A DNA stretch of 43,495 nt, taken from Sphingobacterium sp. (GTDB lineage: Bacteria; Bacteroidota; Bacteroidia; Sphingobacteriales; Sphingobacteriaceae). The stretch is from the NCBI GenBank assembly GCA_029239355.1, contig JAQZAZ010000030.1:1-43495 (forward strand), in the 5' to 3' direction. Shown piece by piece: positions 9,631 to 17,547 of this stretch. The first letter of the stretch is position 1, and each line of letters begins with the position of its first letter. Made by a program: the position numbers and the translations under genes. The notes beneath the pieces were generated by a model. That model saw nothing but the letters and a program-made list of their open reading frames with translations, ran no database searches and had not been told where the DNA came from.

Positions 9631-11396
9631 AAAATATCATTTTCACATGTAATCACCTCTGAATCAGAAGAAAGAAACGATCTAAATTTTTCACTGGACT
9701 GTAAAAGGTCCTTAGGAGTTCCATTTTCAGAAAGCTTCCCAGAGTCCATTAATATTACCCGATCAAACAAAAATGTGTCTTGTATTTTATGAGTAATACT
9801 AATGACTATCTTATCCTTATAAGTTTTTAAAATATGACTTGTTATCACCCTAGAGCTCTTACTATCCATAGCGGACGTCACCTCATCTAATATTATTACA
9901 TCTGCTTCTTTTAGAAATAGTCTAGCTAACGATAGTTTTTGCCGCTGCCCACCAGAGGGATTTGCAGCATTTTCCCCATCTCCAATTTTTGTGTCTAAAC
10001 TATCAGTTAAAGATTCTACATATAATTTTAGATCAACGGTTTCTAAACTCCGCCACATATCATCTGGCAAAATATTGTTGTTCGCATATAATAAGTTAGC
10101 AGCGATAGTTTCATGAAAAATTTGAGCATCCTGTGATATAACTACTACTTTTTTGAACCAATACTTTATAGGGACTTCTTCTATTGAATATGTTTCATTA
10201 ATGATAACCTCACCGGAAGTCGCCATATAAAATTTCGACAATATTTTGATCAATGTACTTTTACCGGCGCCATTTGCCCCCATTATAACATAATTCTTTC
10301 CGGCCACCAATTCAATATTTATGTTGGACAATATCGCCTTCTCATTTACATTAAACCCCAAATTACTGCATCTGATTCTCGATATAGTTTTCAATTGAAC
10401 ATTAGGATTTTCTTTTTTTCCAACGTTTGTTTTGGGATTTAGAAATGGAGCTATTCTTTTTGAGGATTCATGCGCTTTTATATAATCTACATAAAGGTTC
10501 AAGAAGTCACTAGCAGGTGGAATCAAACGATTGCTATACTGAATAAATGCTACAAGCGCTCCAATGGTCATTGCATTTTCTATAACTTGAAATCCTCCCA
10601 TAAACAAAACAATTACAGGCAGTAATGAAATAAAAAAGAAAGAACCGTTATTTCCTAAGGCAGTCAATTTGGAATTCTTTAAATATAATATATTTAAAAA
10701 TTCGACTTTGCGTTTTAATTTAGAAACTTCATGTTTAATTGTGTAAAAAGTCTTGACAACACTTATGTTTTTAATCCTCTCAAAGTAAAAGTTATATAGT
10801 TCTCCTTCTTTTTCACCAGTTGCTTTTACCAATTTTCTTACTCTTCTACTTATTATTGAATTAAGAATAATCACCAATGGCAATACAGCGAATGTAATCA
10901 GAAACAATTTGTAATTTAAATAACAAAGTAATATGGTTAAACTTAGTATTGTGAAGACATTATTTATAAATCTTATAAGTCCTTTGGTTAGGAAGCTCTG
11001 AATTTTGTCAACTTCCTGACTTATAATCTGAATAATTTCTCCCGGCTTATTTTTCTCAAAATAAGGAAATGGTAACTCCAATAGATTCCGAAATAACTTT
11101 TCCTTGATATCCAGTATCACATTCGAGGATACCTTAGTACTTAAATATTCTGAGAGTGTTCCGAAAATAAATCTAAAAATATTGACAATCACAATCAAAA
11201 GTATGATTTTCGCTAACAAAGTTTTATCTCCCGATGGTATGGCTTTGTCAATGACCATACCCAAAAGATATGGGGAAGCCAACCCGCAGATATTGCCCAA
11301 AAGCATCAAAATCAATAATAACGCCTCAAACAGTAGATATTTCTGTAGAAAACTAAAAAAAGATTTTAGATCGTTAGATTTTTGAAGAAAAAACAT
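9627..11396 (-). CDS. ABC exporter, fused membrane and ATPase domains (MsbA/LanT-like, no peptidase domain)
   Basis: The 589-residue half-transporter has six hydrophobic segments in residues ~20-310 and a C-terminal ATPase with Walker A (GANGAGKST, ~368), signature (PSGGQRQKLSLARL) and Walker B (ADVIILDEVTSAMD). It would act as a homodimer in the inner membrane. Unlike many peptide exporters of Bacteroidota it has no N-terminal C39 cysteine-peptidase domain, so leader removal must be done elsewhere, for example by the S8- or S41-type proteases of the operon. Position between the GT71-like and GT9-GT25 genes suggests that it moves the finished peptide product to the periplasm. A lipid-linked glycan cannot be excluded. 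Confidence 0.88.
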   Translation of the reverse strand: MFFLQKSNDLKSFFSFLQKYLLFEALLLILMLLGNICGLASPYLLGMVIDKAIPSGDKTLLAKIILLIVIVNIFRFIFGTLSEYLSTKVSSNVILDIKEKLFRNLLELPFPYFEKNKPGEIIQIISQEVDKIQSFLTKGLIRFINNVFTILSLTILLCYLNYKLFLITFAVLPLVIILNSIISRRVRKLVKATGEKEGELYNFYFERIKNISVVKTFYTIKHEVSKLKRKVEFLNILYLKNSKLTALGNNGSFFFISLLPVIVLFMGGFQVIENAMTIGALVAFIQYSNRLIPPASDFLNLYVDYIKAHESSKRIAPFLNPKTNVGKKENPNVQLKTISRIRCSNLGFNVNEKAILSNINIELVAGKNYVIMGANGAGKSTLIKILSKFYMATSGEVIINETYSIEEVPIKYWFKKVVVISQDAQIFHETIAANLLYANNNILPDDMWRSLETVDLKLYVESLTDSLDTKIGDGENAANPSGGQRQKLSLARLFLKEADVIILDEVTSAMDSKSSRVITSHILKTYKDKIVISITHKIQDTFLFDRVILMDSGKLSENGTPKDLLQSSEKFRSFLSSDSEVITCENDIL

Positions 11397-11458
11397 ATGT
11401 ATAAATTATCTTATAGATAGTTTATGCAAATAAAAAATAAAGGCTAGTTTGGACTGGA

Positions 11459-12604
11459 TTAAACTTCCCGACGCATACGAGACATATAGGCATCAAGAAT
11501 GAATCGTAGATAGAAGTCGGATTGTCTCAATTCCTCTAAAACTTGATGGCAAGAAATTTCCGTCATCTGAACATCGCAATCAGAATTTTCAATAAGAACA
11601 TCACCGTCAATGTCAAATACAACCCCATCAGATCCATTTACCAGTTTCACGTTCCGCTTAATAAATTTCTTAATTTTTGCGCTGGTTTTAAAATACTTTG
11701 TCTTCTTCCACAGATATTCACCACATTTAACAATATCCCACTTTGCCATATTAGTATGTATAAATAAAATAAATCCTCTATGATCATGCTGAACCATAGC
11801 AACTCCTGAACTATACAACTGGTTTTCTACACCTGAATACCCGCAGTATCCTACTTCTCTTTGAACCATAAAATATTTTTTCCTGAGAGCCTTCCAAGAA
11901 AACTTGAATGTATCTTTATCCCCCAGCAAAAATTTATAATATTGTTGTCGCTGTAAATTAAAATATAAGGTAAGGTGCAATGAATTCCATGATTTTTCCT
12001 TGTTTACTAAAACCTGACCGCTTTCTTGTTCGTATTCATCGAAATCCGAAGAATCAACTATTTCCCAAACAGGATTATTGATATCCGTTTTCCAGAAATC
12101 CGGCCAGAAAATTGCTCCCGTTTCTTCAAATTCAGCACTATCAAACAAGTAAGATGGATCTCTAACACATACATTATCTGCATCTAAAAAAAGTACATCT
12201 TTAAATGAGCTATTTAGTATAGCGTAAGGCTTAAGTGCATATCCAGTTAAACTATCAGTTAAACTATCAGTTGAATAATTTTTGACATTTTTACAGACAA
12301 CATTTAAATAACCGAGCTTCTCAATAATCTCACTGTTTATCTCACCATCAAAATACCACAATTCAATTGGCAGCTCACAACCTTTCTTTCGCAAAATATT
12401 TATCGAAACCCAAGCACATGTAAAATATCTCATTCCCCCACCACAAGTGACGATTCCTCGCCCATTGAAAGTACCGGGATATTTAGGAATATCCCGGTCA
12501 ACGAAGGTCTGCCACGATTTTTTCAACAAATTGATTTCTTCTCGGGTTGGTTGATATGAAGTATAGCGAATACCAGTTGAGCCGAATTCTTCCTCTACCT
12601 GCAT
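11459..12604 (-). CDS. GT71/Mnn1-like glycosyltransferase (Mannosyl_trans3-type)
   Basis: The 381-residue protein resembles the alpha-mannosyltransferase family around fungal Mnn1 and its bacterial relatives. Signs are GIVTCGGGMRYFTCAWVSI near residue 50, ELWYFDG, LKPYAILNSSFKDVLFLDADNVCVRDP-type order with the DxD motif (FLDADNV), then WPDFW and the ESGQVLVNK segment that usually follows. No membrane anchor is seen, unlike the fungal Golgi enzymes. It would use a nucleotide sugar in the cytoplasm and may cap or extend the heptose-based glycan. Two copies of the 12-mer CAGTTAAACTAT (12244-12267) give a repeated SLTD in the protein. The gene sits 42 bp after the outer-membrane barrel gene in the same operon. 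Sugar and acceptor are not known. Confidence 0.7.
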   Translation of the reverse strand: MQVEEEFGSTGIRYTSYQPTREEINLLKKSWQTFVDRDIPKYPGTFNGRGIVTCGGGMRYFTCAWVSINILRKKGCELPIELWYFDGEINSEIIEKLGYLNVVCKNVKNYSTDSLTDSLTGYALKPYAILNSSFKDVLFLDADNVCVRDPSYLFDSAEFEETGAIFWPDFWKTDINNPVWEIVDSSDFDEYEQESGQVLVNKEKSWNSLHLTLYFNLQRQQYYKFLLGDKDTFKFSWKALRKKYFMVQREVGYCGYSGVENQLYSSGVAMVQHDHRGFILFIHTNMAKWDIVKCGEYLWKKTKYFKTSAKIKKFIKRNVKLVNGSDGVVFDIDGDVLIENSDCDVQMTEISCHQVLEELRQSDFYLRFILDAYMSRMRREV

Positions 12605-12646
12605 AGTTAATCTATATTAGTTTTTACACTATTCTATTTCTAGGGA

Positions 12647-15067
12647 TTATAAACGTCCCCTTACGTCATTTCCGGGAGCACTAATAGATTCTCTATCGGT
12701 CGTTTTCTTCCCATTTGAGAAATTATAAGCGAGATTAAAACCTATGTATCTTCCCCAATCGATCTTGTTTCTGACAAAAGATCGATTGATAGCTTCGTTA
12801 TCGATAGTTTGTCCCAATTTATAAAAATGAAATGGATCCATCAATTCCAGCGATGTAGTTAGTTTGTCGTTAAAGAAACTTTTTCTTACTGTAATATCCA
12901 GTTTACCGACATTTTTAGCATCATAAATATCTGAAAACTCATTATTTGCATAATTGCCGGAAATCTCAATAAAATATTTTTTCGGTAAATTAAACTTACT
13001 ATTGGCCCAAAAATATTGGTTAAACTTTGTTCTTTTCACTTGCGGAACAGTATGTAGGTTGATAGACGAATTTCTAAAAGTTGTACTAAAGTTCATTTCC
13101 CACCATTTCGTAAGTTTTAATGGTACATTAAACGAAAGAAAAAGATTTCTATAATCATTGATATTGTCTTCCCTAGTAATGACAATCTCACCTTCGTTGG
13201 TTACCAACCTGGCTATCCCGTCGTCCGTAGTCTGATAACCAAGAGATAATGAATACCTATTTTTTAATAAATATTCTAATTGTATATTGTTAGCATAGTA
13301 AGGTTTTAAATTGGGATTACCTTGCCAAAGATTGTTTCTACTTAAATAAAATGTGAATGGATTTAATTGCCTAAATCCAGGACGATCTATTCGACGCGCA
13401 TAAGAAAATGTTAATGAATGATCATCTCCGATTTTTCTGTTAACAAATGCCGAAGGAAACCAGTCCCAACGGCTGCGATCAATTTCTTCACCGGAAGTAA
13501 CAGATACCCCATCATATTTCGTCTTCTCTGTTCTTAATCCAAATTTCACTTGCCATTTGTCAAAGGATTTTGTAATTGAACCATATATTGCAAATATCTT
13601 TTCATTATATAGAAATTGATTTGATCTATTGGTATCCAATGGTGAGTCCTTGTCAAGCCCAAATCGATAATCCATCAAATAATTTGTATTTGATGAAGTA
13701 TATTTAGCACCTGCATTTATCTGTAACGATTTAGACAGTTTTTTCTCTAAATCTATATTGAAAACATGGGCATGGGATTTTCCGTTATTATACGCGAAAA
13801 TACTATCGCGAGGTCGTGATTCAACTTTTTCGCTGTTCAAAAAGCTCGTTTCAATTCTAGATGGATCGTCTAGATCATAGCCAATGTAACTATATCCAAT
13901 ATCTAGTCTACTAACTGTTGAATCAAGTTTGATTCGATAAAATGCGTTGACCATTTGACTGGTATATTTGAAGGTTGTATTTTTTCGACTTATCCAAGTG
14001 GAGTCAGGATTACCATGACTTTTATCCGCAAAAAAATCAGTAATGTTATTTGTGTAGTTGCTGAAATCTCCCGGATTTCTTAATAAATTATAGTTTATTC
14101 CAATTGTTTGTTTATCCGTCAATCTATAGTCAAAACCGAAATTAAAATTTATAGAATGATACTTTTCTTTATAATTGTCATCTTGAATATTATATACTCC
14201 AGTTGACTTGAATTCCTGATATATTTTATCCTGAAAATATGCGGCGCTATTCTGATAGTTGAAACTACTTTGAGCGGTAAATTTACCGACTCTATAATTT
14301 AATGACGTAGAAGCTGAACCATTATTGTTATCATTAATCCAATAGCGCACCCCAACATTTCCAGTTAAACCATATTTATACTCCGATTTAAGAACAATAT
14401 TAATGATTACCCCACCATGCTGAGCATCGTTCTCGGCTCCTGGTACCGCCTTTAACTCATATGATTTAATTGATTCAGAGGGAATACCTCTCAAATAGAT
14501 CTCCAACTGTTCTGGTGGAAGCACTAATTTGCGGTTATCAACATAAACAGTAACATTTTCCACCCCCCTATACTTTATATCCTTTCCTATAACTTGCACC
14601 CCCGGAATAACATTAAACAATCTCAGGCCATTTTCACCCCTTTCATACACACTACCTTCAACATTTAATACTAGTTTATCGATCGATCTCGTGAGCAATG
14701 GCCTTTGACGATTGATCGTTACTGAATCCAATTTAATTCCCTCTTTAGAACTAAGTACAATATTATTTAAAAATAAATCTTTATTCAACACTTGTAATTG
14801 CGTCGTGTAAGGCGCAAAACCCATATGCGAAACACTTAATTTATATTTACCCGAATTAATATTTTCAAGTATAAATTTCCCATTACTATCTGTGGATGTT
14901 CCTCCAATTAAAATTGAATCTGCAAATGACCTTAAGATTACCGTTGCATTCGGTAGTGGATTTCCATTATTTATTTCAATACTACCCACTATCTTATGTG
15001 TTTGAGCTTTTAGTGCAATTGAAGTTAATAAAAAGGGAATTAACAATAATAGATAAGGCTTAAGCAT
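12647..15067 (-). CDS. Outer-membrane beta-barrel protein (CarboxypepD_reg + plug + OMP_b-brl_3)
   Basis: The 806-residue protein starts with a signal peptide ending ALKAQ. Residues ~25-110 are a carboxypeptidase-regulatory-like domain (VGSIEINNGNPLPNATVIL ... SGKYKLSVSHMGF). A TonB-receptor-like plug follows (LRLFNVIPGVQVIGKDI, VTVYVDNRK, IKSYELKAVPGAENDA), then a long barrel rich in alternating aromatic strands (RIDRPGFRQLNPF, NNLWQGNPNLKPYYANNIQLEY). Members of this family are usually found alone, without a SusD partner, as here. Its location next to the maturation genes suggests export, self-protection or re-uptake of the product through the outer membrane. Which of these applies cannot be read from the sequence. 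Confidence 0.85.
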   Translation of the reverse strand: MLKPYLLLLIPFLLTSIALKAQTHKIVGSIEINNGNPLPNATVILRSFADSILIGGTSTDSNGKFILENINSGKYKLSVSHMGFAPYTTQLQVLNKDLFLNNIVLSSKEGIKLDSVTINRQRPLLTRSIDKLVLNVEGSVYERGENGLRLFNVIPGVQVIGKDIKYRGVENVTVYVDNRKLVLPPEQLEIYLRGIPSESIKSYELKAVPGAENDAQHGGVIINIVLKSEYKYGLTGNVGVRYWINDNNNGSASTSLNYRVGKFTAQSSFNYQNSAAYFQDKIYQEFKSTGVYNIQDDNYKEKYHSINFNFGFDYRLTDKQTIGINYNLLRNPGDFSNYTNNITDFFADKSHGNPDSTWISRKNTTFKYTSQMVNAFYRIKLDSTVSRLDIGYSYIGYDLDDPSRIETSFLNSEKVESRPRDSIFAYNNGKSHAHVFNIDLEKKLSKSLQINAGAKYTSSNTNYLMDYRFGLDKDSPLDTNRSNQFLYNEKIFAIYGSITKSFDKWQVKFGLRTEKTKYDGVSVTSGEEIDRSRWDWFPSAFVNRKIGDDHSLTFSYARRIDRPGFRQLNPFTFYLSRNNLWQGNPNLKPYYANNIQLEYLLKNRYSLSLGYQTTDDGIARLVTNEGEIVITREDNINDYRNLFLSFNVPLKLTKWWEMNFSTTFRNSSINLHTVPQVKRTKFNQYFWANSKFNLPKKYFIEISGNYANNEFSDIYDAKNVGKLDITVRKSFFNDKLTTSLELMDPFHFYKLGQTIDNEAINRSFVRNKIDWGRYIGFNLAYNFSNGKKTTDRESISAPGNDVRGRL

Positions 15068-15080
15068 TTGATATTATAGT

Positions 15081-15758
15081 TTAGTTTAAAGTTATAAGCT
15101 CTCCAATTAGCTTTTCAAAATTCATTTTCCCACGTTCATTAAATAAATTACCAATATAACCAGTCATTTTAGCACAAGAGAAACTCGTAGATTTAGACCA
15201 GTCAGAATCTTCTGGAAATAGATCTGCAGCCGATGTTAAAAATACTGGCCCCTCATCCATATCAAAAAATCTAAAGTACTCCCCGTTGCTAAGGTCTCCG
15301 GTGCCAACGCTTATCACATAGGGGAATTGTGCCGGATAACTGACCTTTCCTTGATAATGTTGTGCAGCAAGAATAATTATTCCATTAAGATAAGCTTTAT
15401 AGCAAACATTACGTAATTTTTCCGGGGTTTTGTCAAGCCTTATTCCTGCGCTTATATTTATGATATCAACCCTTTCAGTAATACATGTTTCAATTGCAGC
15501 TACTAAAATATCCAATTCTGTTTCCAATTGTTTGCCAAATATTTTCACAATATAGTAATTGACGTTTGTTATAATGGAGGAAATGATCCGAAAACATTCA
15601 TTTCCGTGACCATTTTCATCGGAAAAATTTGAATCTCTATCAATTAAATCAGTATCGCCGAGTCTTTTCAGATATAGGCCATCAATACTACTAATATTCC
15701 TGATTAGACTTAATTGTTCAGCATTTATACCGCTATCTATAATCCCAATTTTTATCAT
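15081..15758 (-). CDS. Compact S8 (subtilisin-like) protease, cytoplasmic, atypical oxyanion site
   Basis: The 225-residue protein keeps the subtilase triad: Asp8 in GIIDSG, His51 in ENGHGNECF and a Ser at 192 in STSFSCAKMTG, the place of the usual GTSxAxP. It is much shorter than most subtilases and has no signal peptide or propeptide, so it should act in the cytoplasm. The strand that normally reads AAGN and gives the oxyanion Asn reads AAQH here (131-134), so activity may be altered. The position directly after the radical SAM gene fits a dedicated leader peptidase for the precursor at 17351-17515. A binding or chaperone role is an alternative. Confidence 0.75.
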   Translation of the reverse strand: MIKIGIIDSGINAEQLSLIRNISSIDGLYLKRLGDTDLIDRDSNFSDENGHGNECFRIISSIITNVNYYIVKIFGKQLETELDILVAAIETCITERVDIINISAGIRLDKTPEKLRNVCYKAYLNGIIILAAQHYQGKVSYPAQFPYVISVGTGDLSNGEYFRFFDMDEGPVFLTSAADLFPEDSDWSKSTSFSCAKMTGYIGNLFNERGKMNFEKLIGELITLN

Positions 15759-15820
15759 TCGAATTCTAATGGTTTTAATTCAAAAGCCAATGAGATTATT
15801 TACAAAATTTTGCTCGCATA

Positions 15821-17233
15821 TTATTGCGCAGCACGTTGGCTTTCCTGATAATTCTGCTCGTAAATAGCAATCATCCTTTCATCCATAAAATATTTCCACA
15901 CAGTACATATTTTACTTTCGGCATTACTTGTAAATCGCATATTACAGGTTTCATCACAAATAGGAAGAACTTTACATGTTCTACAATCAGCTTGTTCGGT
16001 TTTATCCAATTTTTTGTAGTGGTCTAAGCCCGGATTGGTACCATTAAAATCGTCAAGATGTTCTATTCTTTTGTCTTTACTGTTAACAGTATTATAACAT
16101 TTATGAATAAAACCTCCATCATCTATTGAAAAAGAGTTCGCACTCTCAACAGTGGTACAATAGAAATCACTAAAACTAGGATAGGCATAACGCAAATTTT
16201 TATTTTTCCTATTCTCTTTTTCAGCCCATGTATTAAAATAAGATAGACGTAGTTTTTCGAAATCGTGTTTAGATTTTTGGTACTCAAAACTGGTGTAATA
16301 TATATCCTTTTCCTGGTTGAATCCCAAAAAATTATAGAATTTTGGTGCCCAATGAAAGCCAATCTGTTTATCCCTCATTGGCCAGATTCCACGATTTTCT
16401 AAATCGCTAAATAAAAGAGAAATACTTTCAAAGACAGTCTTATCCCCATTAATACGAATAGTTAAATAAAATTTTTCTTCAGGCATCAATAAAACATTGT
16501 TCATAATATGTTCATATGACCCTTTTCCATTCGCGTAAAAGCGAACTTGATTATGCATGTCTTTCTGACCATCGATAGTAACCTGGATTCTATATATTCT
16601 GCATTTATCTAATAGTTCCCATGTTTGTGCATCCAACAGTGAGGCATTTGTAACAATACTTGCGGAAAATTCAAGATTATATTTGGCGCAAATATCTATT
16701 ACAAATTCTGAAAATTCTCTAATCACATTTTTTCGAAGCAGTGGCTCTCCTCCAAACCATTCTATCTGAATACGGTCAATTTTACTTCCATGAGGATTCT
16801 CCACTGTATTCAAAACCAGTTTTTTTAGACTATTAATATTATTCTCATCTAAATATTTAGTATCCCGATTTTTAGCACTCTTATCCCCCTGAAAACAATA
16901 TGGGCACTGCATATTACAACTATTTGTTGGGGATATACAAAGGAAAAGCGTTGAGGAATCTGTAAAAACCTTTCTCGAGTTTGATGCTCGTTTTTTTATT
17001 TCGACAAATTCATCGATATCTTTTGAAATTATCATTCCATTTTCTCTCATTAACTCCACAATATCTAGATCAAGATGGTGAATTTCCATACTGTTAAGTT
17101 TAGAAATTACATGTCCTACTTCGTAATCTATTTCCATCATAGCGTTAGAAAATGAGTTATAGATTAAATAGACCCCTCGATCTTTATGCGGAATGAAATG
17201 ATTGTAATAACTCAGCTTTAAATTAGGCAGCAT
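15821..17233 (-). CDS. Radical SAM/SPASM peptide maturase
   Basis: The 470-residue enzyme has the radical SAM cluster motif CNMQCPYC (Cys106, 110, 113), the downstream GGEPLL motif (EWFGGEPLLRK) and a C-terminal SPASM-type Cys set (CRTCKVLPICDETCNMRF, then SKICTVW). The first ~95 residues may hold a leader-binding domain, as in RiPP maturases. Such enzymes use S-adenosylmethionine radical chemistry to form thioether, C-C or ether links, or to epimerise or oxidise residues in ribosomal peptides. The precursor gene lies directly upstream with a hairpin between them, which is typical of precursor/maturase pairs. The two Cys in the precursor make a thioether possible, but the reaction cannot be read from sequence. 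Confidence 0.88.
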   Translation of the reverse strand: MLPNLKLSYYNHFIPHKDRGVYLIYNSFSNAMMEIDYEVGHVISKLNSMEIHHLDLDIVELMRENGMIISKDIDEFVEIKKRASNSRKVFTDSSTLFLCISPTNSCNMQCPYCFQGDKSAKNRDTKYLDENNINSLKKLVLNTVENPHGSKIDRIQIEWFGGEPLLRKNVIREFSEFVIDICAKYNLEFSASIVTNASLLDAQTWELLDKCRIYRIQVTIDGQKDMHNQVRFYANGKGSYEHIMNNVLLMPEEKFYLTIRINGDKTVFESISLLFSDLENRGIWPMRDKQIGFHWAPKFYNFLGFNQEKDIYYTSFEYQKSKHDFEKLRLSYFNTWAEKENRKNKNLRYAYPSFSDFYCTTVESANSFSIDDGGFIHKCYNTVNSKDKRIEHLDDFNGTNPGLDHYKKLDKTEQADCRTCKVLPICDETCNMRFTSNAESKICTVWKYFMDERMIAIYEQNYQESQRAAQ

Positions 17234-17306
17234 AATAGATTATTTTAAAAGGTTAAAGAAAAAGTGAAATCGGTATTATCCCTAAAGATACCATTGAAAT
17301 TATTGA

Positions 17307-17336
17307 ATCCCACCAGAAAGTAAACATCTGGTGAGA
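17307..17336 (-). promoter_or_regulatory. Hairpin between precursor and radical SAM genes
   Basis: On the minus-strand transcript, TCTCACCAGA pairs with TCTGGTGGGA over ten base pairs (one G-U) around a nine-base loop. No T run follows, so it is more likely an attenuator or an RNA-stability stem than a full terminator. Its place between a peptide gene and its maturase would let the peptide be made in excess. Confidence 0.6.
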
Positions 17337-17350
17337 CTCAATAAAATGGA

Positions 17351-17515
17351 TTAAATTAGGATATCCAATTCTTCATTAGTCGCAGATCCACTACCACTAT
17401 AAGTGCCACTACAGCTTACTACATAACCTGGTGTGCAATAACCTTCGACTTTTTTTGTAGAGTCATCTTCTTGTGCATTTACGAGTGTGCCTAACACTTT
17501 TTTTTCATTTTTCAT
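17351..17515 (-). CDS. RiPP precursor peptide (54 residues)
   Basis: The ATG at 17515 opens a 54-residue peptide. Residues 1-25 are a charged, Cys-free leader-like half (MKNEKKVLGTLVNAQ..., ending KKVEG). Residues 26-46 form a compact core rich in Cys, Ser, Thr, Gly and Tyr: it opens YCTPGYVVSCSG and continues as a Ser/Gly/Thr run (TYSGSGSAT). Residues 47-54 are an acidic-hydrophobic tail (NEELDILI). There are two Cys (27, 35) and nine Ser/Thr in residues 26-46. It lies 32 bp after the S41 peptidase gene and directly before the radical SAM gene, the classic precursor position. Core hydroxyls and Cys are candidate sites for glycosylation, thioethers or dehydration. I do not know a family with this sequence. 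That it is a precursor is strongly suggested by context; the modifications are inferred. Confidence 0.8.
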   Translation of the reverse strand: MKNEKKVLGTLVNAQEDDSTKKVEGYCTPGYVVSCSGTYSGSGSATNEELDILI

Positions 17516-17547
17516 GTTTTTGAAATTTAAAATGGTTAAAAAATCTA

